The notes under the pieces were generated by a model. That model made no database searches. It saw only the letters and a program-made list of their open reading frames with translations, and was not told the origin of the DNA. A stretch of 64,000 bases of DNA from Fulvimarina endophytica (GTDB lineage: Bacteria; Pseudomonadota; Alphaproteobacteria; Rhizobiales; Rhizobiaceae), in the NCBI RefSeq assembly GCF_003403015.1, contig NZ_QURL01000005.1, positions 186,001-250,000 on the forward strand. Reading direction: 5' to 3'. A program made the position numbers and the translations under genes. Of the stretch, positions 26,166 through 34,935 are shown one piece after another. How positions within the stretch are numbered: the stretch's first letter is position 1; every line of letters begins with the position of its first letter.

Positions 26166-26963
26166 ATGCATATCGATCTCAGTGGAAAGACAGCCATCGT
26201 CACCGGCTCGACCGTCGGAATTGGTTTCGCCAGCGCCGTCGGTTTGGCGCGGGCGGGCGCCCGGGTCGTCATCAACGGGCGCGGCTCCGAACGGGTGGAG
26301 GACGCGGTGCGCCGGGCCTTGAGCGCAGCGCCGGGCGCCGACATCTCGGGTAGCGCGGCCGATCTTTCCAACGCGGCGGGCGTGGAGAAGCTGGTCTCGG
26401 CCGTCGGTGAGACGGATATCCTCGTCAACAATGTGGGGATCTTCGGCCCCAAGCCCTTCTACGAGATCGACGACGAGACCTGGGAGACCTTCTTCCAGCT
26501 CAACGTCATGTCGGGCGTGCGCCTGTCCCGGGCGCTTCTGCCGAAGATGACGGAAAAGGGCTGGGGCCGCATCGTGTTCCTGTCTTCCGAATCCGCGCTG
26601 AACATTCCGGCCGACATGATCCATTACGGCTTCACCAAGACCGCCCTCCTCTCCATCTCGCGCGGCCTCGCCAAGTTCGCGGCGGGAACGGGCGTCACCG
26701 TCAACTCCGTCCTGCCCGGCCCCACGCGCTCCGAGGGCGTCGAAGACATGCTCGAGGACATGGCCAAGGAGGAAGGGCTTTCGATGGAGGAGGCCGGCAT
26801 TCGGTTCGTGAAATCCGAACGGCCCTCCTCGATCATCCAGCGCCCGGCCGAGGTCGAGGAGGTCGCCAATATGGTGGTCTATGCCTGTTCCAAGCAGGCA
26901 TCAGCCACCTCGGGCGCAGCCCTCAGAGTGGATGGCGGCGTCGTGGATTCGATCGTCCCCTGA
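26166..26963 (+). CDS. SDR-family NAD(P)-dependent oxidoreductase
   Basis: A 265-residue short-chain dehydrogenase/reductase with the Rossmann glycine motif TGSTVGIG, the NNVG structural motif (ILVNNVGIFGP), a serine region FLSSES and the catalytic HYGFTK (Y-x3-K). The N-R-AGL region reads NGRGSERV, which may favour NADP. The C-terminal GAALRVDGGVVDSI is typical of the family. No strong SD lies before the ATG. It lies about 100 bases after pncA and ends at a bidirectional terminator shared with the convergent hydrolase. Substrate is unknown. Confidence 0.88.
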   Translation: MHIDLSGKTAIVTGSTVGIGFASAVGLARAGARVVINGRGSERVEDAVRRALSAAPGADISGSAADLSNAAGVEKLVSAVGETDILVNNVGIFGPKPFYEIDDETWETFFQLNVMSGVRLSRALLPKMTEKGWGRIVFLSSESALNIPADMIHYGFTKTALLSISRGLAKFAAGTGVTVNSVLPGPTRSEGVEDMLEDMAKEEGLSMEEAGIRFVKSERPSSIIQRPAEVEEVANMVVYACSKQASATSGAALRVDGGVVDSIVP

Positions 26964-26994
26964 CGCGCGCGCCCCATTTGCCGTTGGCACGAGA

Positions 26995-27026
26995 GAACGC
27001 CCGCCGGAGACATCCGGCGGGCGTTC
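26995..27026. terminator. Bidirectional terminator between the SDR and alpha/beta hydrolase genes
   Basis: A 14-bp perfect stem (GAACGCCCGCCGGA with its complement) with a GACA loop lies between the convergent SDR and hydrolase genes. T tracts are short on both strands. Confidence 0.7.
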
Positions 27027-27065
27027 ATGTGACGGGGACAGCTTTCGAAGCGGAGGGTCCCGCGA

Positions 27066-27893
27066 TCAGGATCGGGCGAATTCGGCGATGTCGTCGACCA
27101 GCCTCTGCTGGCTCGTATAGTGAAGGCCGTGCGGTTCGCCCTCGTAGACCTTGAGTTCGGCGTTCGCGATCATGCTCGCCGCTTTTTTGGCCGAGGTCTC
27201 GAAGGGCACGATGTCGTCACCGGTGCCGTGGACGATCAGCGTCGGTACCTCGAACGCCTTCATGTCTTCACGGAAATCCGTCGTCCCGAACGCATTCACG
27301 CAGGCGATCGTCGCGCGCAGCGATCCCATCATCGCCATCTGCAGCGTCCAGTCGAGATAGGCTTGCGAGACGGCGTCCGATCCGTCCTTCACCCCGTAGA
27401 ACATCTTGCCGAAGCCCGACAGGAAGCCCGGCCTGTCCCGGTTCAACTCCTTGACGAAGCCCTCGAAGGTCGCCGGATCGAGGCCTTCGGGATTGCTGTC
27501 GTCCTTCGCCATGTAGGGGGTGACGGCGGAGATCAGAGCGGCCTTGGCGACCCGCTTCCCGTTCGGCTGATGGCGGCTCATATAGCGGGCGACTTCCCCG
27601 CCACCCATCGAGAAGCCGGCGAGAACCGCGTTCTCCAGCTGCAGGAAGTCCATGATGTTGGCGAGATCGTCGGAAAAGGTATCGTAGTCGTAGCCTTGAC
27701 CTGGCTGTTCGGACCGCCCGAAACCCCGACGATCATAGGCGACGACCCGATGCCCGCGCTCCACGAGCTGGTTGGCCGTGAAGGCCCACATATCGGCGTT
27801 CAGCGGCCAGCCGTGGACGAGGACGATCGGTCGTCCCGATCCCCAGTCGTTGTAGAAGAGGTCGACATCGTCGTTGGTGGTCAGAAATGGCAT
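27066..27893 (-). CDS. Alpha/beta hydrolase, non-heme chloroperoxidase-like
   Basis: A 275-residue alpha/beta-fold enzyme. The oxyanion-hole segment VLVHGWPLNADMW, nucleophile elbow GFSMGGGE (S95), acid in VHGTGDDIVP (D226) and base in GEPHGLH (H255) are all present. The sequence closely follows the cofactor-free haloperoxidase/perhydrolase group, which usually act as esterases in vivo. Start 27893 is preceded by AAAGGGAACGATC. The gene is monocistronic: a terminator precedes the next minus-strand gene's region and another lies at its 3' end. Confidence 0.88.
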   Translation of the reverse strand: MPFLTTNDDVDLFYNDWGSGRPIVLVHGWPLNADMWAFTANQLVERGHRVVAYDRRGFGRSEQPGQGYDYDTFSDDLANIMDFLQLENAVLAGFSMGGGEVARYMSRHQPNGKRVAKAALISAVTPYMAKDDSNPEGLDPATFEGFVKELNRDRPGFLSGFGKMFYGVKDGSDAVSQAYLDWTLQMAMMGSLRATIACVNAFGTTDFREDMKAFEVPTLIVHGTGDDIVPFETSAKKAASMIANAELKVYEGEPHGLHYTSQQRLVDDIAEFARS

Positions 27894-27939
27894 GATCGTT
27901 CCCTTTCGGTGGGTCTTGCGACTCCCTGACCGAAATGCA

Positions 27940-27969
27940 GAAAGCCCCCGCATCGTTGCGGAGGCTTTC
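27940..27969 (-). terminator. Terminator of the MipA/OmpV gene
   Basis: A 13-bp stem with one mismatch (minus-strand GAAAGCCTCCGCA with TGCGGGGGCTTTC) and a four-base loop lies 55 bases past the outer-membrane protein stop and is followed by TGCATTTC. A second tight palindrome, GGCGGTTCGAACCGCC, lies between it and the stop (27992-28007). Confidence 0.65.
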
Positions 27970-28023
27970 AAACGATCTGCCTGTCGGCCGAGGCGGTTCG
28001 AACCGCCCCGGGGCCTGCCTGCC

Positions 28024-28848
28024 TCAGAAGAGGTCGAGCGAGAAGCGCTTGGAGACGCCGAGGCCGATGTAATACTGGTCGTCGTCACCCGCGACCTTGA
28101 CGATCGGGGAGTCGCCGGCATCGCCCACGAGACGGTTCCAGGACGCGTCGAGATTGACGAAGTAGTCGGTGAAGATCTCGTAGCGCGCCTCGCCGTGAAT
28201 GCCGACGCTGTTGAAGCCGCCGCCGGCATCGTAGGCCGCGAACCGTCCGCCGGAATTCACGAACTCCCGCGGGCTCACCGAGAAATAGGCATCGTTGTAA
28301 TCGGCGTCCGCGAAGGTCGCGACGGGACCGGCCTTCAGGCGAAGCCGATCGGTGGGCCGGGCGATGAGGTTAGCGCCGATATCGCCGGTCAGGCCCTCGG
28401 CTCCGCCCAGACCGTAGCGAAGCGCACCGTAGACTTCCGCATTGTCCCACTCATAGCCGGCGCGAAGACCGAGCTCGTAGGTGGCGTCCACACCGTCGAT
28501 GCCGGCGAGATCGTTGCTGTCGCGCTCGCCCACATAGTTGAAGGACGGGCCGATGGAGAAGCCGCGACCGTCGCGGCCACCGAAGGCACCGAGGCCCGGA
28601 ATGTTCAGGTATTCCACCGAGCCGAAGCCGTAGATGGAGGCCATGTAGTTGTCGGAACCGAGATAGTCCGGCTGCGCGGCGACGCCGATGCCGAGTTCGA
28701 AGACGAAGTCGGTATCGCCGTAATCATAGGCCGCGGCGACCGGAGGCGCGGGATTGGGCTCGTAGGGAGCGTAGACGTCCTGGGCGGCTGCGGGCATCGC
28801 GCCAGCAAGGACGATCGCGGCGAGCGAGGCGGTGAGATTGAGACGCAT
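28024..28848 (-). CDS. MipA/OmpV family outer-membrane protein
   Basis: A 274-residue protein with a signal peptide (MRLNLTASLAAIVLAGAMPA, cleavage near AAAQD), alternating hydrophobic beta-strand residues, the family-type PDYLGSDNY segment and a terminal phenylalanine (RFSLDLF) recognised by the BAM machinery. MipA/OmpV proteins are beta-barrels linked to scaffold binding or small-molecule passage. ATG 28848 is preferred over 28866 because AGG lies at proper spacing. It is divergent from pyruvate carboxylase, with 387 bases between. Function in this organism is unknown. Confidence 0.85.
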   Translation of the reverse strand: MRLNLTASLAAIVLAGAMPAAAQDVYAPYEPNPAPPVAAAYDYGDTDFVFELGIGVAAQPDYLGSDNYMASIYGFGSVEYLNIPGLGAFGGRDGRGFSIGPSFNYVGERDSNDLAGIDGVDATYELGLRAGYEWDNAEVYGALRYGLGGAEGLTGDIGANLIARPTDRLRLKAGPVATFADADYNDAYFSVSPREFVNSGGRFAAYDAGGGFNSVGIHGEARYEIFTDYFVNLDASWNRLVGDAGDSPIVKVAGDDDQYYIGLGVSKRFSLDLF

Positions 28849-29235
28849 GATGACCTGATACTCCATGGTGCGGCGCTTCTTCGCGGTCTGGCGGAGGGGA
28901 CGCTCCCTGCCCGACCCGGGCGCTGCTTCGACATCGTTCTGGGGCGGATGACGGCCGGGCGCAATTCACACCGCCGGAGGAAAAGCGACATCGGCAGAGT
29001 TCTCGCCCGGGCGTTGCCGAGGGGGCACAAATTTCTACCCGACGGGTAGGAAAGCTCGACCATCGCCGCGTAGGAAATTGTCCGATATTCGCGTAACTGG
29101 CCGGATGTCGACCGGTCCACGGCCAGACTCGTGGTTGCATCGGACGCTGCGCCGCAGCAAACTCGGATTTCGGGACCATCGACGCGAAGGCTCCGTCCCC
29201 TCGCTCATACCCTACTCTTTCGAGGAGCAAACCGA
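28849..29235. other. Divergent intergenic region between mipA/ompV-like gene and pyc
   Basis: The 387-base gap carries the promoters of two divergent genes. Its one striking element is the palindrome at 29035-29049. I found no confident -35/-10 pair and no coding frame with family similarity. Confidence 0.5.
29035..29049. promoter_or_regulatory. Palindrome CTACCC-GAC-GGGTAG, candidate operator
   Basis: A perfect 6-bp inverted repeat with a three-base spacer, in a locally AT-richer stretch 187 bases from both adjoining start codons. No T tract follows, so it looks like a protein-binding site rather than a terminator. The binding protein is unknown. Confidence 0.4.
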
Positions 29236-32200
29236 GTGCCGATCCGCAAGATTCTCGTCGCCAACCGTTCCGAAATCGCCATTCGCGTCTTCCGCGCCGC
29301 CAACGAGCTCGGCATCAAGACGGTCGCCATCTGGGCCGAGGAAGACAAGCTGGCCCTCCACCGCTTCAAGGCGGACGAGAGCTATCAGATCGGTCGTGGT
29401 CCGCATTTGGAAAAGGATCTCGGGCCGGTCGAGAGCTATCTGTCGATCGACGAGGTGATTCGCGTTGCGCGCCTTGCCGAGGTGGACGCCATTCATCCGG
29501 GCTACGGACTTCTGTCCGAGAGCCCGGAATTCGCCGATGCCTGCGCCGAGAACGGCTTCGTCTTCATCGGCCCCTCGGGCGATACGATGAGGAAGCTCGG
29601 CAACAAGGTCGCCGCGCGAAATCTGGCGATCGAGGTGGGCGTGCCGGTGGTGCCCGCCACCGATCCCCTGCCCGCAGACATGGACGCGGTGCGCGAGATG
29701 GCCGAGGCGGTCGGTTATCCGCTGATGCTGAAGGCTTCCTGGGGCGGCGGCGGACGCGGCATGCGCGTGATCCGGTCGGCCGAGGAACTCGAGCGCGGCG
29801 TCACCGAAGGCAAGCGCGAGGCGAAAGCGGCGTTCGGCAAGGACGAGGTCTATCTGGAGAAGCTCGTCGAGAAGGCGCGTCACGTGGAGGTGCAGATCCT
29901 CGGCGACAAGCACGGCACCGTCGTCGACCTGTTCGAGCGCGACTGCTCCATCCAGCGCCGCAACCAGAAGGTCGTGGAGCGCGCGCCCGCGCCCTATCTC
30001 GACCACGAAAAGCGCCGCGAACTCGCCGGATATGCCCGCAAGCTCGCCGATGCGACGAATTACGTGGGTGCGGGCACCATCGAGTTCCTGATGGATGCCG
30101 ATACCCAGGAATTCTACTTCATCGAGGTGAACCCGCGCATCCAGGTCGAGCACACCGTCACCGAAGAGGTGACCGGCATCGACATCGTGAAGGCGCAGAT
30201 CCACATTCTCGACGGCGAGCGGATCGGCGACCCGGCCTCGGGCGTCCCCCGCCAGGAGGATATCAAGCTCAACGGCCACGCCCTCCAGTGCCGCATCACC
30301 ACCGAGGATCCCGAGCAGGAGTTCATTCCCGATTACGGCCGCATCACGGCCTATCGCGGCGCGACCGGCTTCGGTATCCGCCTCGACGGCGGCACGGCCT
30401 ATTCGGGCGCCGTCATCACCCGCTTCTACGACCCGCTTCTGGAAAAGGTCACGGCCTGGGCGCCGACGGCCGAGGAAGCGATCAAGCGCATGCACCGCGC
30501 CCTGCGGGAGTTCCGCATCCGCGGCGTCGCGACGAACCTGACCTTCCTCGAAGCGATCATCGCGCATCCGAAATTCCAGGACAATTCCTACACCACGAAG
30601 TTCATCGACCAGACCAAGGAGCTGTTCGAGCAGACCAAGCGGCGCGACCGCGCGACGAAGCTCCTGACCTATCTCGCCGACGTCACGGTCAACGGCCATC
30701 CCGAGACCAAGGGACGGCCGGAGCCTTCGAACGACCATGCAGCTCCCGTCGTCCCGCTCTTCGACGCGCCGGTCGTCGACGGCACGCGCCAGATCTTCGA
30801 GGAGCTGGGCGCCCAGGGCTTCGCCGACTGGCTGCGCGCCCAGAAGCAGGTCTTCGTCACCGATACGACCATGCGGGACGCCCACCAGTCGCTGCTGGCG
30901 ACGCGGATGCGCACCCATGACATCGTCGCGGTCGCCGAGGCCTATGCGCGCGGCCTGCCGAACCTCTTCTCGCTGGAATGCTGGGGCGGCGCGACCTTCG
31001 ACGTCTCCATGCGCTTTCTCACCGAGGACCCGTGGGAGAGGCTGGCGAAGGTTCGCGAGAAGGCGCCGAACATCCTTCTCCAGATGCTGCTGCGCGGCTC
31101 GAACGGCGTCGGCTACACCAACTATCCCGACAACGTCGTCCGTCGTTTCGTTCAGGAGGCCGCCAAGGGCGGTGTCGACGTCTTCCGCGTGTTCGACTGC
31201 CTGAACTGGGTCGAGAACATGCGCGTCTCGATGGATGCGGTCATCGAATCGGGCAAGATCTGCGAGGGCGTCGTCTGCTATACCGGCGACATCTTCGATC
31301 CCAACCGCGCCAAATACGATCTCAAATACTACGTCCAGAACGCCAAGGAGGTCCGCGACGCGGGCGCTCACATCCTCGGCGTGAAGGACATGGCCGGCCT
31401 CCTGAAGCCGGGCGCCGCGCGGGTGCTGTTCAAGGCGCTGAAGGAAGAGGTCGGCCTGCCGATCCACTACCACACCCACGACACCTCGGGCATCGCCTCG
31501 GCCACCGTTCTCGCCGCGATCGAGAGCGGCGTCGACGTGGTGGATGCGGCGATGGATGCGCTGTCCGGCAACACCTCGCAGCCCTGCCTCGGCTCCATCG
31601 TGGAGGCCCTCAAGCATTCCGACCGCGACCCCGGCCTCGACGCCGAGGCGATCCGCCGCATCTCGTTCTATTGGGAGGCGGTGCGAAACCAGTACGCCGC
31701 TTTCGAAAGCGACCTGAAGGGCCCGGCCTCGGAAGTCTACCTGCACGAGATGCCGGGCGGCCAGTTCACCAACCTCAAGGAACAGGCCCGGTCGCTCGGC
31801 CTCGAGACGCGCTGGCACGAGGTCGCCCAGACCTATGCCGACGTGAACCAGATGTTCGGCGACATCGTGAAGGTGACCCCCTCCTCCAAGGTGGTCGGCG
31901 ACATGGCGCTGATGATGGTCAGCCAGGAACTCGGCGTTGCCGACGTCATGTCCGGCAAGGACATCTCCTTCCCGGACTCGGTGGTCGCCATGATGCGCGG
32001 CGATCTCGGCCAGCCGCCGCAGGGCTGGCCGAAGGACCTGCAGAAGAAGGTTCTGAAGGGCGAGGAGCCCTCGACCGCCCGGCCCGGCTCGCTGCTGCCC
32101 GACGCCGATCTCGACGCGGAGCGCAAGGCGATCGAGGAGAAGCTCGCGCGATCCGTCACCGATCAGGAATTCGCGTCCTATCTGATGTATCCGAAGGTCT

Positions 32201-32694
32201 TCTTCGAATTTGCCAGGACCATCGAGAACTACGGTCCGGTCTCGATGCTGCCGACGCCCTCCTACTTCTACGGCATCGGTCAGGACGAGGAGATTCTGGT
32301 CGACATCGAGAAGGGCAAGACGCTCGTCATCCGCTGCCTCGGCTTCGGCGAGACCGACGAGAAGGGCGATCGCACGGTCTTCTTCGAACTGAACGGCCAG
32401 CCTCGCCGCGTGAAGGTGCCCGACAGGGCCCATGGCGCGACCGGCGGCGCCTCGCGCCCGAAGGCCGATCCCGCCAACGAGAACCATGTGAGCGCGCCGA
32501 TGCCGGGCGTCATCTCGACCCTCGCGGTCGCCAAGGGACAGACGGTGAAGAAGGGCGACGTGCTCGTCTCGATCGAGGCCATGAAGATGGAAACCGCGAT
32601 CCATGCCGAACGCGACGGCCGGATCGAGGAAGTCCACGTCTCCGCCGGCTCGCAGATCGACGCGAAGGATCTGCTCGTCGTCTACGCAGCCTGA
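29236..32694 (+). CDS. pyc: Pyruvate carboxylase
   Basis: The 1152-residue biotin enzyme makes oxaloacetate from pyruvate, bicarbonate and ATP for anaplerosis. The N-terminal biotin carboxylase domain (about 1-460) starts PIRKILVANRSEIAIRVFRA and has the ATP loop KASWGGGGRGMRV. The carboxyltransferase barrel (about 530-810) has TTMRDAHQSLLATRMRTHD and a metal-binding HYHTHDTSG. The C-terminal carrier domain has the biotinyl lysine K1117 in EAMKMETA. The GTG start at 29236 is chosen because GAGGAG lies eight bases upstream. The gene is monocistronic with its own terminator. Confidence 0.97.
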   Translation: MPIRKILVANRSEIAIRVFRAANELGIKTVAIWAEEDKLALHRFKADESYQIGRGPHLEKDLGPVESYLSIDEVIRVARLAEVDAIHPGYGLLSESPEFADACAENGFVFIGPSGDTMRKLGNKVAARNLAIEVGVPVVPATDPLPADMDAVREMAEAVGYPLMLKASWGGGGRGMRVIRSAEELERGVTEGKREAKAAFGKDEVYLEKLVEKARHVEVQILGDKHGTVVDLFERDCSIQRRNQKVVERAPAPYLDHEKRRELAGYARKLADATNYVGAGTIEFLMDADTQEFYFIEVNPRIQVEHTVTEEVTGIDIVKAQIHILDGERIGDPASGVPRQEDIKLNGHALQCRITTEDPEQEFIPDYGRITAYRGATGFGIRLDGGTAYSGAVITRFYDPLLEKVTAWAPTAEEAIKRMHRALREFRIRGVATNLTFLEAIIAHPKFQDNSYTTKFIDQTKELFEQTKRRDRATKLLTYLADVTVNGHPETKGRPEPSNDHAAPVVPLFDAPVVDGTRQIFEELGAQGFADWLRAQKQVFVTDTTMRDAHQSLLATRMRTHDIVAVAEAYARGLPNLFSLECWGGATFDVSMRFLTEDPWERLAKVREKAPNILLQMLLRGSNGVGYTNYPDNVVRRFVQEAAKGGVDVFRVFDCLNWVENMRVSMDAVIESGKICEGVVCYTGDIFDPNRAKYDLKYYVQNAKEVRDAGAHILGVKDMAGLLKPGAARVLFKALKEEVGLPIHYHTHDTSGIASATVLAAIESGVDVVDAAMDALSGNTSQPCLGSIVEALKHSDRDPGLDAEAIRRISFYWEAVRNQYAAFESDLKGPASEVYLHEMPGGQFTNLKEQARSLGLETRWHEVAQTYADVNQMFGDIVKVTPSSKVVGDMALMMVSQELGVADVMSGKDISFPDSVVAMMRGDLGQPPQGWPKDLQKKVLKGEEPSTARPGSLLPDADLDAERKAIEEKLARSVTDQEFASYLMYPKVFFEFARTIENYGPVSMLPTPSYFYGIGQDEEILVDIEKGKTLVIRCLGFGETDEKGDRTVFFELNGQPRRVKVPDRAHGATGGASRPKADPANENHVSAPMPGVISTLAVAKGQTVKKGDVLVSIEAMKMETAIHAERDGRIEEVHVSAGSQIDAKDLLVVYAA

Positions 32695-32699
32695 TCGGG

Positions 32700-32746
32700 G
32701 CCGCGTGCCCGGCTGGTTCGATCGACCGGCCGGGCACGCGGCTTTG
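32700..32746 (+). terminator. Rho-independent terminator of pyc
   Basis: A 14-bp stem (GCCGCGTGCCCGGC-type arm at 32700-32713 with 32729-32742) with a 15-base loop lies just after the pyc stop and runs into TTT. Confidence 0.75.
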
Positions 32747-32848
32747 CCCTTCAAAGCCCTAGGTTCGGCCTTATGTTTGCGCTCATCAGGCGGGCGTGAA
32801 GCCGGCCGGCGAACCGCCGAGGGTGCGGCAAGATCAGACACCAGCGAT

Positions 32849-32874
32849 GTAACGATGCTCGACCGCTCGGCGAA
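32849..32874 (+). promoter_or_regulatory. ECF-type promoter of the sigma factor gene (GTAACG-N16-CGAA)
   Basis: GTAACG at 32849-32854 and CGAA at 32871-32874 are separated by exactly 16 bases. This matches the GTAACC-N16-CGAA pattern I recall for Caulobacter SigF, whose partner is also an NrsF-type anti-sigma factor. The -10 element ends nine bases before the sigma ATG, implying an almost leaderless transcript, which fits the absence of an SD. Confidence 0.7.
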
Positions 32875-32883
32875 TTCAGACAG

Positions 32884-33441
32884 ATGAAGTCCGGCGAAAA
32901 GCCGGGTCGCGGCGATCTCGCTCAACTCTTCCGTTCGGCCCTTGCCGGAAACGAGGACGACTATCGCCGCTTCCTGGAACGGGCTGCGGCGTCCCTGCGC
33001 GGTTTTTGCAGGTCCAGGCTCCCGCCGGGACTGCCGGGCTTCGACGCCGAGGATCTGGTGCAGGAGATACTCATGGCGGTCCACGCCAAGCGCCATACGT
33101 GGAAGACGGACGAGCCGGTGGAGCCGTGGCTCTTCGCCATCGCCCGCTACAAGGCGATCGATGCATTCCGAAAGCATGGGCGGCGCATCGAAGTCGATAT
33201 CTCCGATCATGCGAACACGATGGCCGTGCTTCCTGACGAGTCCGGCCTGCGCGAATCCGACATGCGCCGGTCCGTCGACGCGCTCGACGGCCGCTCGCGC
33301 GAGGTGGTGACCGCGATCTCGATCGATGGTCACTCGATCGACGAGACCGCCGCGAAACTGAAGATCACGCCGGGCGCGGTTCGCATCGCGTTCCATCGCG
33401 GTCTGAAGGCGCTGGCGGAGCTTCGGGAGCGCAAGCCATGA
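32884..33441 (+). CDS. ECF sigma factor (SigF-like, NrsF-associated)
   Basis: A 185-residue group IV sigma-70 factor. Region 2 is visible in FDAEDLVQEILMAVHAKRHTW and PWLFAIARYKAIDAFRKHGR. Region 4 is visible in LDGRSREVVTAISIDGHSID and LKITPGAVRIAFHRGLKAL. It would direct RNA polymerase to stress promoters when released by the membrane anti-sigma factor encoded next, whose ATG overlaps this stop by 4 bp. Upstream lies a promoter of the type such factors recognise, so positive autoregulation is likely. In Caulobacter the orthologous pair responds to chromate and cadmium; the signal here is inferred from that. Confidence 0.92.
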   Translation: MKSGEKPGRGDLAQLFRSALAGNEDDYRRFLERAAASLRGFCRSRLPPGLPGFDAEDLVQEILMAVHAKRHTWKTDEPVEPWLFAIARYKAIDAFRKHGRRIEVDISDHANTMAVLPDESGLRESDMRRSVDALDGRSREVVTAISIDGHSIDETAAKLKITPGAVRIAFHRGLKALAELRERKP

Positions 33442-34073
33442 GAACGGAGGATCTCATCGCACGGCTCAGCGCGGACGGAGCGAGGAACCCGGCGATATCG
33501 GTCACAAGCTGGCGCTGGATGGCGGCGGGCGCGGCGATGGCGGCGGGCCTCGCACTCTTCGCAACCCTCGGCATCCGTCCCGATTTCATGTCGGCCCTCG
33601 GTTCCGTCTGGTTCGTCTTCAAATTCGTTCTCTCGGCCCTTGTCGCCGTCTTCGCCCTCAGTGCGGTCCGGGACCTCGCATCACCCACCGGTAGCGGGCG
33701 CGGAATGCTTCGGCTTGCCGCTCCGGCCGTCCTTCTCGTCTTGGCGGTGGCGTTCGAACTCTCCGCGACGCCGTCGGATCGCTGGGTCTCGCTCCTGTCG
33801 TTCTCGAATGGCGCGACATGCATGGTCGTCGTGCCGCTTCTCGGGCTCGTTCCGCTCGGGCTCTTCCTTTACGCGTCCTACGAGCGCGCGCCGGTGAGAC
33901 CGGCGCTCCAGGGCGCGTTGTGCGGCCTTGCCGCAGCCGGGTTCGCCTCCTTCTTCTATGCCGCGCGCTGCACCAACGACTCGCCGCTCTTCGTTGCGAC
34001 CTGGTACTCGCTCGCAGCCCTCGTTCTCGTCGCGCTCGGTGCCGTCGCGGGCTCAAAGCTTCTGCGCTGGTAA
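33438..34073 (+). CDS. NrsF-type (DUF1109) membrane anti-sigma factor
   Basis: A 211-residue protein with six hydrophobic segments and a short cytosolic N-terminus (MRTEDLIARLSADG) that would bind the sigma factor. Cysteines C128 (SNGATCMVV) and C178 (YAARCTND) are exactly 50 residues apart, the spacing of the two conserved cysteines required for signalling in Caulobacter NrsF. The start overlaps the sigma-factor stop (ATGA). The protein presumably holds the sigma factor at the membrane until metal or thiol stress changes the cysteine pair. Confidence 0.88.
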   Translation: MRTEDLIARLSADGARNPAISVTSWRWMAAGAAMAAGLALFATLGIRPDFMSALGSVWFVFKFVLSALVAVFALSAVRDLASPTGSGRGMLRLAAPAVLLVLAVAFELSATPSDRWVSLLSFSNGATCMVVVPLLGLVPLGLFLYASYERAPVRPALQGALCGLAAAGFASFFYAARCTNDSPLFVATWYSLAALVLVALGAVAGSKLLRW

Positions 34074-34120
34074 CGTCTTCCTTCGCTTGCACGGGTCCGC
34101 AAAGCTTGCGACGAGAAGCG

Positions 34121-34894
34121 ATGACCGCGCCTTTCAGCCCCCTCCTGCGCTCCATCTCGTTCCTGACGCGGCTGCCCGTGCCGGCTTCCGCATTCGGCGA
34201 CGGCTCGCACCCTCTCGGCGACGATGCCTGGACATTCCCACTTGCGGGGCTCGTCGCGATCCTCCCCTCCGTGATCGTTCTCCTCGCTCTCTCGTCGAGC
34301 GGTCTCTCGGTCGAGGCAGTCGCTCTTGCGGCGATCGCGGTCTCCATCGTCGTGACGGGAGCGCTGCACGAGGATGGGCTTGCCGATGTCGCCGACGGGC
34401 TGTTCGGCCATCTTCCGCGCGAGCGCGCCCTCGAGGTGATGAAGGACAGCCGGGTCGGAACCTATGGCGCCCTCGCCCTCGTTCTGTCCTGCCTCGGCCG
34501 GACGCTCTTCCTCGCGCAGCTCGTCGCCGTCTCCCCGCTCGCTGCGAGCCTCGCCCTTCTCGGTCTTGCCGCCCTCGGCCGGGGCCTGATGGCGGGGCTC
34601 TGGGCAAGTCTGCCTCCGGCCGCGCCCGGCGGCATCGCCGATCGGGCAGGCCGTCCATCGAGACGGACGGGGCGTCTCGCCTCCGGCCTCGGAATGCTGA
34701 TCTTCGCGGTTCTCGCCTGGCCGGCGTCCGGCTTCCTTGCGATGCTGACCGCCCTCGTCGTTGCCGCCGCGACCTTTGTCGCGTTTCGGCGATGTCTCGA
34801 GCGGCGACTGGGGGGTCAGACAGGCGATACGCTCGGCGCGCTTCAGCAGATCGTCGAAGCGGGAGGTCTCCTCACGCTCTGCTGTTTCGCGTGA
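34121..34894 (+). CDS. cobS: Adenosylcobinamide-GDP ribazoletransferase
   Basis: A 257-residue integral membrane enzyme that joins adenosylcobinamide-GDP to alpha-ribazole in the last part of cobalamin synthesis. The family start SISFLTRLPVP and the metal-binding motif ALHEDGLADVADGLFGH are intact, with several hydrophobic helices following. GAGAAG lies just before the ATG. It starts 47 bases after the anti-sigma gene and is followed after 41 bases by cbiD. No cobalamin riboswitch is visible upstream. Confidence 0.93.
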   Translation: MTAPFSPLLRSISFLTRLPVPASAFGDGSHPLGDDAWTFPLAGLVAILPSVIVLLALSSSGLSVEAVALAAIAVSIVVTGALHEDGLADVADGLFGHLPRERALEVMKDSRVGTYGALALVLSCLGRTLFLAQLVAVSPLAASLALLGLAALGRGLMAGLWASLPPAAPGGIADRAGRPSRRTGRLASGLGMLIFAVLAWPASGFLAMLTALVVAAATFVAFRRCLERRLGGQTGDTLGALQQIVEAGGLLTLCCFA

Positions 34895-34935
34895 AACCCG
34901 TATTCGGCACCGCGATTTCCCCATATATGTCGGCT

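Noticed and set aside
27992..28007. GGCGGTTCGAACCGCC, resembling a tRNA T-arm
   Set aside because: It is a simple palindrome. No acceptor, D or anticodon stems can be built around it.
29212..33396. A 1394-codon open frame on the minus strand opposite pyc and the sigma-factor gene
   Set aside because: It mirrors the codon structure of pyc, has no recognisable domain, and arises from high third-position GC. Pyruvate carboxylase on the other strand is unambiguous.
34071..34096. Second GTAACG near cobS as a possible ECF promoter
   Set aside because: The sequence 16 bases downstream is CGGG, not CGAA. The copy at 39898 fails as well.
33928..34935. Long in-frame extension upstream of cbiD, giving a 705-codon frame
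   Set aside because: The extension overlaps cobS in another frame and is unlike any family. CbiD similarity starts only near 34970.
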